Source of the DNA: an uncultured Oribacterium sp.
Lineage (GTDB): Bacteria; Bacillota; Clostridia; Lachnospirales; Lachnospiraceae
DNA: 15,475 nucleotides
NCBI GenBank assembly: GCA_934279105.1
Contig: CAKQWR010000025.1
Coordinates: forward strand, 1-15,475
Direction of reading: 5' to 3'
Under the pieces are notes generated by a model. It ran no database searches, was not told the DNA's origin, and saw only the letters and a program-made list of their open reading frames with translations. The translations under genes were made by a program, and so were the position numbers. Shown here piece by piece: positions 6,187-13,931 of this stretch (positions are counted from its first letter, which is position 1; each line of letters opens with the position of its first letter).

Positions 6187-8277
6187 ATGGAAAAGAAACC
6201 TTACTACATTACCACGGCAATCGCCTATGCATCCGGCAAGCCGCATATCGGAAACACATATGAAATCGTCCTGGCAGATGCCATCGCACGATATAAGAGA
6301 TTTCAGGGCTACGATGTTCAGTTCCAGACCGGAACCGACGAGCATGGCCAGAAGATCGAAGAGAAGGCAAACGCTGCCGGTATGACTCCGCAGGCGTTTG
6401 TTGATAAGACAGCAGCCGACATTAAAACCATCTGGGACCTCATGAACACTTCCTATGATAAGTTTATCCGTACGACGGACGACTATCACGAGAAGCAGGT
6501 GCAGAAGATGTTCAAGAAGATGTACGACAAGGGTGACATCTACAAGTCCGAGTACGAGGGCTGGTACTGTACACCATGTGAGTCTTTCTGGACCGATTCG
6601 CAGCTCGTGGATGGCAAGTGTCCGGATTGCGGACGTCCGGTAAAGAAGGAGCGCGAGGAGGCCTACTTCTTTAAGATGAGCAAGTACGCTGATCGCCTCA
6701 TGCAGTACTACGATGAGCATCCGGAGTTTATCCAGCCGGTATCCCGTAAGAACGAGATGGTAAACAACTTCCTGAAGCCGGGTCTTCAGGATCTCTGCGT
6801 TTCCAGAACGACCTTCAAGTGGGGCATCCCGGTTGCTGAGGACCCGAAGCACGTTGTATACGTATGGCTCGACGCACTCACCAACTATATCACCGGCCTC
6901 GGTTATGATGTAGACGGAAACAACGACCCGATGTTTGACAAGTTCTGGCCGGCGGATCTCCACCTTATCGGTAAGGATATCATCCGTTTCCATACCATTT
7001 ACTGGCCGATCTTCCTGATGAGCCTCGATCTTCCACTTCCGAAGAAGGTGTTCGGTCATCCATGGCTGCTGACCGCTGCCGGCAAGTCACAGGAAGGCAT
7101 CAAGATGTCGAAGTCTCGTGGAAACGTGATTTATGCCGACGATCTCGCAAAGCTCTTCGGTGTAGATGCCGTACGTTTCTTCGTCATCCATGAGATGCCA
7201 TACGAGAACGATGGTGTCATCTCCTGGGAGCTCATGGTAGAGCGTTACAACTCCATGCTCGCGAATATCCTCGGAAACCTCGTAAAGCGTACCATCTCGA
7301 TGAGCAATAAGTATTTCGATGGTGTCGTAGAGGATAAGGGTGTAACCGGACCGATGGATGAGGATCTGAAGACCACCATCCTTCAGGCTGTAAAGACGGC
7401 AACGGACAAGATGGACCAGCTCCGTGTAGCAGATGCGCTGACCGCTGTATTTGATATCTTCCGTCGCTCCAACAAGTATATCGACGAGACTGAGCCATGG
7501 GTACTTGCGAAGGACCCGGCACAGGCAGATCGCTTAAAGACTGTTATGTACAACCTTACCGAGGCGCTCAACATCGGCGCATCTCTCCTCGAGAGCTTCA
7601 TGCCGGAGACCGCCGAGGCTATCCTTTCCGAGATTCACGCAGAGAAGCGTGCCCTCGAGGATATGGATCGCTGGGGTCTTTACAAGTCCGGTACGAAGGT
7701 AACCGATGCACCGGCGACGCTCTTCGAGCGTAAGAAGGAAGAGGATGTCATGGTCGAGGTCGAGAAGATCGAGGCGGTACAGCGTGCACAGTACGAGGCA
7801 CAGCAGGCGAAGGATGCCGCAGCTTCTGAGGAGGCCAATGCAGGCGACCAGGCAGCAGAGACCGCCGCAGAGGATGACGGCATGCCGGAGGAGATCCTCG
7901 AGAATGGTGACTGTGCACCGGATACGCACATCGCAACACCGGAAGCAAAGCCGGAAATTACATTTGAGGACTTCGACAAGGTAGAACTCCGTATCGGAAA
8001 GATCCTTCACGCAGAGGAAGTTCCGAAGTCGAAGAAGCTCCTTAAGCTCAGTGTTCAGGTCGGTGCGGAGACACGTACCATCCTGAGCGGTATCAAGAAA
8101 TCCTATAAGCCGGAGGATCTCGTAGGTAAGCGCGTCATGATCGTCGCAAACCTCGCCCCTCGCAAGATCGCGGGCGAAGAGTCCCAGGGCATGATCGTAG
8201 CGGCAGAGGACAATGATGGAAACATTGCCCTTATGACCCCGATGGCGAAGATGCCGAGTGGCTGTCTCATCGGCTAA
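6187..8277 (+). CDS. metG: Methionyl-tRNA synthetase
   Basis: MetRS charges tRNA-Met (initiator and elongator) with methionine in the cytoplasm. From the ATG at 6187 the protein has 696 residues. An in-frame ATG at 6115 is rejected because it would lie at the very start of the predicted transcript and adds a non-family N-terminus; GGAAAG lies 8 bases before 6187. The class I signature HIGN is at 20-23, KMSKS at 306-310, and a CxxC...CxxC zinc knuckle uses Cys128, 131, 145 and 148. The anticodon-binding helical domain follows (about 360-520). A highly acidic, Ala/Glu/Gln-rich linker (about 535-600) leads to a C-terminal EMAP-II/Trbp111-like tRNA-binding domain (ITFEDFDKVELRIGKI onward), which drives dimerisation in other bacteria. 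It has its own promoter, and a TraX-like gene and tatD follow. Confidence 0.97.
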   Translation: MEKKPYYITTAIAYASGKPHIGNTYEIVLADAIARYKRFQGYDVQFQTGTDEHGQKIEEKANAAGMTPQAFVDKTAADIKTIWDLMNTSYDKFIRTTDDYHEKQVQKMFKKMYDKGDIYKSEYEGWYCTPCESFWTDSQLVDGKCPDCGRPVKKEREEAYFFKMSKYADRLMQYYDEHPEFIQPVSRKNEMVNNFLKPGLQDLCVSRTTFKWGIPVAEDPKHVVYVWLDALTNYITGLGYDVDGNNDPMFDKFWPADLHLIGKDIIRFHTIYWPIFLMSLDLPLPKKVFGHPWLLTAAGKSQEGIKMSKSRGNVIYADDLAKLFGVDAVRFFVIHEMPYENDGVISWELMVERYNSMLANILGNLVKRTISMSNKYFDGVVEDKGVTGPMDEDLKTTILQAVKTATDKMDQLRVADALTAVFDIFRRSNKYIDETEPWVLAKDPAQADRLKTVMYNLTEALNIGASLLESFMPETAEAILSEIHAEKRALEDMDRWGLYKSGTKVTDAPATLFERKKEEDVMVEVEKIEAVQRAQYEAQQAKDAAASEEANAGDQAAETAAEDDGMPEEILENGDCAPDTHIATPEAKPEITFEDFDKVELRIGKILHAEEVPKSKKLLKLSVQVGAETRTILSGIKKSYKPEDLVGKRVMIVANLAPRKIAGEESQGMIVAAEDNDGNIALMTPMAKMPSGCLIG

Positions 8278-8289
8278 TCTATACGAACC

Positions 8290-8323
8290 ACGACCGGAGC
8301 GCAGGAAACTGTGTTCCGGTCGT
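8290..8323 (+). other. 15-bp GAAA-tetraloop hairpin after metG
   Basis: Bases 8290-8304 pair with 8309-8323 over 15 bp (two G-T wobbles) around a GAAA tetraloop, starting 13 bases after the metG stop. No T-run follows, only CGCTTAAAATT and then the next ATG at 8335. It may attenuate or process the metG transcript before the downstream gene. It buries the GTG at 8311 that could serve as an alternative start for that gene. Confidence 0.6.
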
Positions 8324-8334
8324 CGCTTAAAATT

Positions 8335-9108
8335 ATGTCTACATATCAAAGTGTTTTAAAGAGCACCAAAAAAGGAATCGGCCTGTCCGGTGGCATCCTG
8401 AAGATCTTCGCGACCCTTATGATGACTGCGTACAGCTTCGCCGTCGTTATCATCCGAAACGGTAAGCTTTATGGATATTCCGAGGAATACTATCAGATGG
8501 CGATCGCCACTGCAGAAGGGATGCGCTGGCTCAAGCTCTATAACATCCTTCATTTCTGCGGCTATTTCTGCTTCCCGATCTTCGCATTTCTCTGCGTCGA
8601 GGGCTTCATCCATACTTCAAATTTCTGGAAATATTTCGGACGTATGCTGGTTTTCGCACTGCTGAGCGAGGCTCCGTTTGACCTCTGCATGTACAACGAG
8701 ACCTATCATTTCGAGCTTCAGAACCCGATGTTCACACTTGCGCTCGGGCTCCTTGTGATGTATGGCATGAAACAGAATCGGAATCATGTCGATCGGAAGT
8801 GGCTGTGCGTGGCGGCAGGCTGTGTAGTTGCCTATCTCGCGCACTTCCAGTTTGGGGTATTTACCATCCTCGGTATGGCGCTCATGTACAGTTTCCATAA
8901 GGAGAAAGCCCTGCAGACCGCCTGTGGTGTCCTGGTTACGGCGGCCGGCACCGTCAGCGCCCATTTTCTGCCGGTGCTCTGCTTCCTGCCGATCTGGCTT
9001 TATAACGGTGAACGTGGCCGACTGAATATGAAGTGGTTTTTCTACCTGTATTATCCGCTTCACCTCACCGCGTTCTACCTGATGATTTATATCGGCGCAC
9101 TGCTATAG
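8335..9108 (+). CDS. TraX-like polytopic membrane protein
   Basis: The 257-residue protein has about seven to eight hydrophobic segments and resembles the TraX family. The founding member in the F plasmid acetylates pilin, and chromosomal homologues in Firmicutes are of unknown function and probably acyltransferase-like. Supporting blocks are LSGGILKIFATLMM near the N-terminus, FCGYFCFPIFAFLCVEGFIHT, RMLVFALLSEAPFDL, and NPMFTLALGLLVMYG; typical TraX has RLAFPLFAFLLVEGF and LFALISEIPFDL in matching places. The usual 'DH' after the first helix is not apparent here. The start is uncertain: the ATG at 8335 has no clear ribosome binding site, and a GTG at 8311 is in frame but lies inside a strong hairpin. 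The gene follows metG by 57 bases and is closed by a strong hairpin, so it may be read through from metG. Confidence 0.82.
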   Translation: MSTYQSVLKSTKKGIGLSGGILKIFATLMMTAYSFAVVIIRNGKLYGYSEEYYQMAIATAEGMRWLKLYNILHFCGYFCFPIFAFLCVEGFIHTSNFWKYFGRMLVFALLSEAPFDLCMYNETYHFELQNPMFTLALGLLVMYGMKQNRNHVDRKWLCVAAGCVVAYLAHFQFGVFTILGMALMYSFHKEKALQTACGVLVTAAGTVSAHFLPVLCFLPIWLYNGERGRLNMKWFFYLYYPLHLTAFYLMIYIGALL

Positions 9109-9114
9109 TTACAA

Positions 9115-9156
9115 TTCAGGCAGGGGCCCGGAGGTCGGCCTCCGGGCCTGTCTGAA
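9115..9156 (+). terminator. Long GC-rich hairpin after the TraX-like gene
   Basis: Bases 9115-9134 pair with 9139-9156 (18 pairs, a two-G bulge, TCGG loop), 6 bases after the stop codon. No T-run follows, so it may be a stability or processing element as much as an intrinsic terminator. Its left arm GGCAGGGGCCCGGAGG is nearly the same as the outer left arm of RNA element A (5787-5801). Confidence 0.6.
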
Positions 9157-9213
9157 CTGTTACCTTCTATAGCTTCAGAAAAAATGAATGTGGTCAGATC
9201 AGATTGAATTATT

Positions 9214-10212
9214 ATGAAAAAATCAAGTGAAATTTTTGACACCCATGCACATCTCTGCGATGCGGCCTTCGATGAAGACCGTGAAGCGATTATCGCGGAT
9301 CTCGGTGCGCACGGCGTCGGCGCCTTCGCAGAAATCGGCTTCGATCTTCCGTCGAGTCGCGCGGCGCTTGCACTCGCAGAACGCCATCCGAATATCTATG
9401 CGGCGGTGGGATTCCACCCGGATCACAGCGACCATTTACGTGAGGAAGATGTGGAGACACTCCGACAGATGGTGGAAAACGATCGTCTGCAGGCGGATGA
9501 AAGTTCACGACAGGGCGAGAACCGATGGAATTCCGTGCTTCCGGATGTGGATAAGTCTGTCGCCGGAAGCTCATCCGCCGATGCCGATGCTCTATCGGCG
9601 GTGGAAATTGCTGCAGATACACGAAAGAAAATCGTGGCGATCGGTGAGATCGGTCTGGACTATCACTATACGAGAGAAGGTTTGATGCGTGCGGCAGCAG
9701 CGGCCGGCCGGGACCCGGACCCAGAGAGTCTTGCGACGGCAGATCCGGAGCCGGAGATCCAGAAAGCAACCTTCCGCCGAATGCTTCAGCTCGCACGTGA
9801 ATTAGGGCTTCCAATCAATGTCCATTCGCGTGAGGCAGCGCAGGATACCTACGATCTCATCGTGGAGGAGCACGGTTACGAGAATTCCGGCATCATTCAC
9901 TGTTTCGGCTACCCAGTCGAGATGGCCGAACGTTTCGTGAAGCTCGGAATGTATGTCGGTGTCGGCGGTGTCGTCACCTTTAAGAATTCCCGGAAGCTGA
10001 AGGAAGTGGTGGAGCGCATCCCGATCGAGTGTATGGTCCTCGAAACGGACTGCCCGTACATGGCACCGGTGCCGAAACGCGGCACCCGAAATGACCCGCG
10101 GAATCTCCCGTACGTCGTCGAGGAAATCGCGGCGCTTCGGCAGATGGACCCAGCGGAGGTCATCCGCATCACCACCGAAAACGCGAAACGCGTGTATCGC
10201 ATCAGCGAGTAA
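9214..10212 (+). CDS. tatD: TatD-family metal-dependent deoxyribonuclease
   Basis: TatD enzymes are TIM-barrel metallohydrolases with 3'-5' exonuclease activity on DNA, acting in the cytoplasm in DNA repair or turnover. The ligand set is complete: DTHAHLCD (His11, His13), GEIGLDYHY (Glu145), INVHSREA (His204), IHCFGY (His229) and LETDCPYMAP (Asp279). The protein has 332 residues, about 75 more than typical TatD. The extra length sits in two places: a hydrophilic stretch of about 45 residues at 91-137 just before KIVAIGEIGLDY, and an Ala/Asp/Glu/Pro-rich stretch at about 155-180 replacing the short loop after the Glu145 strand. Neither touches a metal ligand, so activity is probably kept. No clear ribosome binding site precedes the ATG. 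Gene order metG-(traX-like)-tatD recalls metS-yabD in Bacillus. RNA element B starts 5 bases after the stop. Confidence 0.93.
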   Translation: MKKSSEIFDTHAHLCDAAFDEDREAIIADLGAHGVGAFAEIGFDLPSSRAALALAERHPNIYAAVGFHPDHSDHLREEDVETLRQMVENDRLQADESSRQGENRWNSVLPDVDKSVAGSSSADADALSAVEIAADTRKKIVAIGEIGLDYHYTREGLMRAAAAAGRDPDPESLATADPEPEIQKATFRRMLQLARELGLPINVHSREAAQDTYDLIVEEHGYENSGIIHCFGYPVEMAERFVKLGMYVGVGGVVTFKNSRKLKEVVERIPIECMVLETDCPYMAPVPKRGTRNDPRNLPYVVEEIAALRQMDPAEVIRITTENAKRVYRISE

Positions 10213-10216
10213 TGTA

Positions 10217-10494
10217 AAAACCGGCGGGCCACGTTCATGACCCTGCGGCTGGAAATGCCCCTCGGAAACCATACAGAGGGGACTTGAAAAATCCAAAACA
10301 GCTCCTTTAGAGCCAGTTAGAGTAATTTTTCCTCGACACCCTCTGCAACACGGAGTTCCTATCAGAGGAACTCCGTCGTTTGCAGAGGGCTTACTGGCTC
10401 TTAGGAGCTGTTTTTTGATTTTTCCGTCCTCGATGTATTGTGTTTCCGAGGGGCATTTCCAGCCGCAGGGGGATGAATGAGGCCCGCCGGTTTT
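10217..10494 (+). ncRNA. Structured RNA element, copy B (unrecognised family)
   Basis: This is the second copy of the element at 5789-6020. An outer stem P0 (10217-10230 / 10481-10494, 14 bp, ends in T4 on + and T5 on -) doubles as a bidirectional terminator between the convergent tatD and response regulator genes. P1 is a perfect 26-bp stem (10243-10268 / 10443-10468). P2: GAAAAATC 10286-10293 / GATTTTTC 10417-10424. P3: 10295-10305 / 10404-10414 (11 bp). P4: GAGCCAG 10310-10316 / CTGGCTC 10394-10400, again with TTA on all four flanks. P5: 10339-10348 / 10380-10389 and 10350-10360 / 10366-10376, closed by the same ATCAG loop (10361-10365). Pseudoknot strands GAGGGGA 10276-10282 and TTTCCTC 10328-10334 pair with two G-T wobbles, which favours RNA of the + strand. 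It fills most of the 337-base gap. The function is unknown. Confidence 0.82.
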
Positions 10495-10549
10495 CGTCAT
10501 GCTGGTGACCGAGTCTGTGGCTGATCAGGGAAGTTATAAGACGCCGTGT

Positions 10550-11230
10550 TTACAGGCTCCGATACTCGACGCGTGGGCGGCCGCCGGTGGAGTAGTCGAC
10601 CTGACTTTCGGCTTCGTTCGTGCCGATGAGGTAGTTCAGGTAGCGACGTACAGTGACCTTCGAGAGATTCGTGTCCGTGGCGATCTGCTCGGCGGTGCGG
10701 TAAGTACCGGCGTTCTTCTGAAGGTCGGCACGGATGTGGTCGAGGGTCTGACGCTGGATGCCTTTCTCGAGTTCGGCGGTCCGGCTTTCGGCGCTCGGGC
10801 GATTCGAGCGAATCATCTCATCGATGTCGGCCTGTGTGAATTTGAGACCACTTTCGATGACCTTTCGGCGCAGAACGATTTTATCCATCGCTTCCTCGAA
10901 GCGTTCGTAGCGGAACGGCTTGATGAGATAATCAACGGCACCGAGACGCAGGGCGTCCTGGATATGCGGTGCATCGTTTGCGGCGGTGATAAAAATGACA
11001 TCCGCGTCACAGCCTCGACTGCGAAGCTCGGTGACCAGTTCGATGCCGGACATTTCCGGCATATAAAGGTCCGTCAGTATAATATCGACCTTCGTCTTTT
11101 CGAGGAAAGCCAGGGCATCCCGCCCACTGTGAAAGATGGCGACCACCTGTACCCCTGGTGTCTTTTCTGCAAATTGTGCGTTGATGGTCGCGATCATGCG
11201 ATCATCCTCTACGATAACGGTTTTCAACAT
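10550..11230 (-). CDS. CitB/DcuR-family response regulator
   Basis: The 226-residue protein is a two-component response regulator that should bind DNA when phosphorylated by the adjacent kinase. The receiver domain (1-120) has the acidic pair Asp9/Asp10, phospho-acceptor Asp54 in LTDLYMPEMSG, Thr82 in IFITAAND and Lys104 in YLIKPF. The C-terminal part (about 150-226) contains TAEQIATDTNLSKVTVRRYL, a helix-turn-helix of the type seen in CitB/DcuR/MalR regulators, followed by the GGRPRVEYR end typical of that group. Its ATG overlaps the last 7 bases of the kinase gene, so the two are translationally coupled. Transcription ends at the terminator stem of element B, about 55 bases on. Systems of this group sense external di- or tricarboxylates or similar small solutes; the ligand here cannot be read. 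Confidence 0.93.
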   Translation of the reverse strand: MLKTVIVEDDRMIATINAQFAEKTPGVQVVAIFHSGRDALAFLEKTKVDIILTDLYMPEMSGIELVTELRSRGCDADVIFITAANDAPHIQDALRLGAVDYLIKPFRYERFEEAMDKIVLRRKVIESGLKFTQADIDEMIRSNRPSAESRTAELEKGIQRQTLDHIRADLQKNAGTYRTAEQIATDTNLSKVTVRRYLNYLIGTNEAESQVDYSTGGRPRVEYRSL

Positions 11231-12807
11231 GCGCTTTTCCTTTCTCGTTTTTTACTGAAGTTGACGGTGAAGGAGCTTCCTTCACCCGGTTCGGATTCGA
11301 TGTCCAGGTAGCCGTTTCGCTCGGCGACGATCTGCTGGATCAGACGAAGCCCGAAGCCGTGTCCATCGCCCTTCGTTGTGTACTGTCGTTCTCGTACCGT
11401 GCGAATCTGCTCCTCGGTCATGCCGTGACCGGTATCGTCTACCGTGATGGTCAGACCATGCTCGTCTTCACCGATGAAAAGGCCGACCTCCTTGAGCGGT
11501 GCGTCCTTGACGGCTTCGAAGGCATTTTCTACGAAATTACCGACGATGGTCACGAGCTCCTGGCTGCTGAGGTACGCACTGTGCGGTGGCAGGATGCTGT
11601 CCCGGCGAAGCGAGAAGTGGATGTCGAGCTCACGTGCGTGGCTGGCCTTGCCGAGCACCAGGGCGGTGACGGTTCGGTTCTGTAGCTGGCGCAGGATGTT
11701 CTGATAGTTGTTTTCGACATCTGTGGATATACCACTGATGAATTCGATGGCCTGCCTGGTTTCGCCGATCTGCAGAAGACCTGCGATGACATGGAGTTTA
11801 TTCAGGAATTCATGCGTGTTTGCGCGGAGTGCTTCGATGACGTGGTTTGTGCCAGTCAGCTGCTGGTCGATCTGGATGTATTCGGTGCGGTCTCGCAGGA
11901 TGATGAGGACGCCCGCCTGATCGAGTGGAAGTGTTTTCGCCAGGAAAGTGAACTCTGCCCATTCGGTCAGGATATCCGAACAGGTGCACCCTTCGGCGAA
12001 GGTTTTTCGGATTTCCGGCCACAGCGGAAATGCGGCCGGTAACTGATCGGATGAGATGAGCTTTCGGGCCGGAGCATTGGCGAACAGAAGATGACCATCC
12101 GGGGAAACCGCGAGGAGGCACTCGCTCAGATGATCGAGTACATTCTCTCGTCGGAGATACATCTCGGCGAAGGTCGCCGGTTCATGCCCGAGCAGAGAGG
12201 TACGGATGCTTCTCGCCAGCAGCCAGGCGGAGATGAGGCCGATGACGAGTGCGAGCGCGAAGATCAGGAGGAAACTGCGGAGCAGCGCGACCTTCTGCTG
12301 CTGGATCGTTCGGAGCGAGGCGCTGACCATGACGAAGCCGATCGGGATGCCGTCCTCGCTGTAGACGGTATGGAAGGCGCGACGCTGGTCGACCTCGGTA
12401 CCATGGCGGGTCGTGAAGTAGGGGGCCTGTCCCTCGAGCGCGGCGCTCTCGTCTCCACCGACGAAGTGCTGTCCGATGAGGTGGTGATTCGGGTGATAGA
12501 CGCGGTTGCCGTCAGCATTGGCCACGACGATATAATCCACGTCCTCGGTATCGGCGGCCAGTGCATCGAGCTGCTCTACCCAGTACATGGACACGCTGTC
12601 GGTGATGGCGGCTTCCTCCGTGTCGCCGCTTTCTGCGACGAGACGGGCGACCAGCGCGATACGGTCATCGAGTGCGGCATCGTAGCTGCGGAGTCGCTCC
12701 GGGATCAGTACGGCACCGAGCAGTATCAGAATACCCATCAACAGTGCCGTGCCGCGAAACATCAGCAGCTGCTGGAGGGTATGTGGTTTTCGTCTGGGAC
12801 GATTCAT
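11224..12807 (-). CDS. CitA/DcuS-family sensor histidine kinase
   Basis: The 527-residue membrane kinase senses an external small molecule and phosphorylates the overlapping response regulator. Domains in order: TM1 (about 18-36); extracytoplasmic PAS-like sensor (about 40-170) with YIVVANADGNRVYHPN and GIPIGFVMVSASL, the family's characteristic blocks; TM2 (about 174-198); cytoplasmic PAS (about 220-315); the H-box RANTHEFLNKLHVIAGL with phospho-acceptor His332; and an HATPase domain with N-box VGNFVENAFEAV (Asn428), VDDTGHGM (456-463) and GHGFGLRLI (482-490). All catalytic residues are present. AGGAG about 9 bases upstream supports the ATG at 12807. It follows the lysR gene by 50 bases on the same strand and probably shares its transcript. 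Without a match to a characterised orthologue the ligand is unknown; location next to a symporter suggests its substrate. Confidence 0.94.
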   Translation of the reverse strand: MNRPRRKPHTLQQLLMFRGTALLMGILILLGAVLIPERLRSYDAALDDRIALVARLVAESGDTEEAAITDSVSMYWVEQLDALAADTEDVDYIVVANADGNRVYHPNHHLIGQHFVGGDESAALEGQAPYFTTRHGTEVDQRRAFHTVYSEDGIPIGFVMVSASLRTIQQQKVALLRSFLLIFALALVIGLISAWLLARSIRTSLLGHEPATFAEMYLRRENVLDHLSECLLAVSPDGHLLFANAPARKLISSDQLPAAFPLWPEIRKTFAEGCTCSDILTEWAEFTFLAKTLPLDQAGVLIILRDRTEYIQIDQQLTGTNHVIEALRANTHEFLNKLHVIAGLLQIGETRQAIEFISGISTDVENNYQNILRQLQNRTVTALVLGKASHARELDIHFSLRRDSILPPHSAYLSSQELVTIVGNFVENAFEAVKDAPLKEVGLFIGEDEHGLTITVDDTGHGMTEEQIRTVRERQYTTKGDGHGFGLRLIQQIVAERNGYLDIESEPGEGSSFTVNFSKKRERKSAC

Positions 12808-12857
12808 ATCGGAAGCTCCTTTTTAATGAAGACAGATGCATCAGATGGTCCAGGTTA

Positions 12858-13727
12858 TCACTTTTTCTGCTGCAGATACGAGAGCAGCGTCCGGCTCACG
12901 ACGGAGCTTGCGGTTTTCGAGAACGCGAGGCCGAGCGTACGGCAGGAGGCCGGTTCGAGCGGACGGGAGATGACGCCGGGACATCCGAAGGCCTGCATGA
13001 CGAGTTCCTGTGAGATGGTGACGCCGAGGCCGCTCCGTACGAAGGCCATGATGAGCGGATCGTCACGGAAGCTGTAGGCGATGTTCGGTTTCACCGGACA
13101 CTTATGAATCAGGTGCTGGATATCGTTGTCGCAGCCCGGTGTTTCGATGATCAGCGGATACTGAAACAGCTGCGGCAGCGTCACACGTTCCTGTACCGCC
13201 AGCGGATGGGATTCCGGAAACACCGCACAGAGTGGGTCATCGAGAAGGGGATAAAAGGCGAGATCATCGGCGACGATCGAGGATAAAAAGCCGCAGTCCA
13301 CCTGGCCGTGGATGATCCAGTCACGAATCTCATCATAGTTTCCATCCAGGATTTCCATCTCTACTTTCGGATAGTTTTCCTTAAAATAATGCACCACCTC
13401 CGGCATCCAGCGCGTGGTGATACTGGAAATGCTTCCGACGCGCAGTTTTCCCTCGATTTTATGATTGATGTTGAACGCTGCCTGCCGAAGGCGGTCTTTT
13501 TGATTCGCGAGCTCCCGCACATACGGAAGCAGACGGGCGCCGTTGTCCGTCAGCGTTACGCCACGATTGATCCGGGCGAAGAGCTGCACGCCCAGCTCCT
13601 CCTCGAGCCCCGCCATCATCTGACTGATGCCGGACTGCGTATAGTTCAATGCTTGGGCGGCCTTCGAAAAGCTGCCGGTCTCGCAGACCTTCAGAAATAT
13701 TTCGTATCGATCCTTCAGTTCCCGCAT
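12858..13727 (-). CDS. LysR-family transcriptional regulator
   Basis: The 289-residue protein is a LysR-type regulator. The N-terminal winged helix-turn-helix is clear: FLKVCETGSFSKAAQALNYT followed by QSGISQMMAGLEEELGVQLF and TLTDNGARLLPYV (residues about 10-70). A linker helix and a periplasmic-binding-protein-like effector domain follow (about 90-285, GKLRVGSISSITTRWMP through SGLGVTISQELV). Length is normal. GGAG 8 bases upstream supports the ATG at 13727. It is divergent from the symporter gene at 13932 with 204 bases between, the standard arrangement for a LysR regulator controlling its neighbour, and a T-N11-A box lies in the gap. It is also the first gene of a probable lysR-kinase-regulator operon, which is less usual. 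The co-inducer cannot be identified from sequence. Confidence 0.93.
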   Translation of the reverse strand: MRELKDRYEIFLKVCETGSFSKAAQALNYTQSGISQMMAGLEEELGVQLFARINRGVTLTDNGARLLPYVRELANQKDRLRQAAFNINHKIEGKLRVGSISSITTRWMPEVVHYFKENYPKVEMEILDGNYDEIRDWIIHGQVDCGFLSSIVADDLAFYPLLDDPLCAVFPESHPLAVQERVTLPQLFQYPLIIETPGCDNDIQHLIHKCPVKPNIAYSFRDDPLIMAFVRSGLGVTISQELVMQAFGCPGVISRPLEPASCRTLGLAFSKTASSVVSRTLLSYLQQKK

Positions 13728-13825
13728 GGTGAAATCTCCATTGTTATCATTCCGAGTGAGCCGACGAATTGCATCACATTTTCTCGGGGAGGCGTATCCG
13801 CAAGATCGCGCTCGAACGGTTATAT

Positions 13826-13840
13826 ATTAGTAAAATTAAT
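13826..13840. promoter_or_regulatory. Candidate LysR-type operator (T-N11-A)
   Basis: ATTAGTAAAATTAAT is an interrupted inverted repeat, ATTA-N7-TAAT, containing T-N11-A (13827 to 13839), the LysR consensus. It lies about 43-57 bases upstream of the predicted transcription start of the symporter, where LysR activators bind. The region is AT-rich, so a chance match is possible. Confidence 0.4.
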
Positions 13841-13867
13841 ACGCCGTAGCAAAATCATTCGTTTCAC

Positions 13868-13876
13868 TGATATAAT
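13868..13876 (+). promoter_or_regulatory. Extended -10 promoter of the symporter gene
   Basis: TGATATAAT is a perfect extended -10 (TGnTATAAT). No good -35 lies 17 bases upstream, as expected for an activator-dependent promoter. Transcription would start near 13883, about 50 bases before the ATG at 13932. Confidence 0.6.
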
Positions 13877-13931
13877 ACCCCATGCTATCTTATATTGCAA
13901 AAGATTATAGAATTTAGGGAGTTTTATAACT

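Noticed and set aside
6112..7059. 315-codon open frame on the minus strand opposite metG
   Set aside because: It is antisense to an unmistakable metG, has no family-like motifs and no ribosome binding site; the codon bias of metG explains it.
10499..11311. 270-codon open frame on the + strand opposite the response regulator
   Set aside because: The minus strand encodes a complete receiver and helix-turn-helix protein; the + frame is its mirror.
12091..13077. 328-codon open frame on the + strand across the kinase and lysR genes
   Set aside because: It runs antisense to two convincing genes and crosses their junction; composition is that of a shadow frame.
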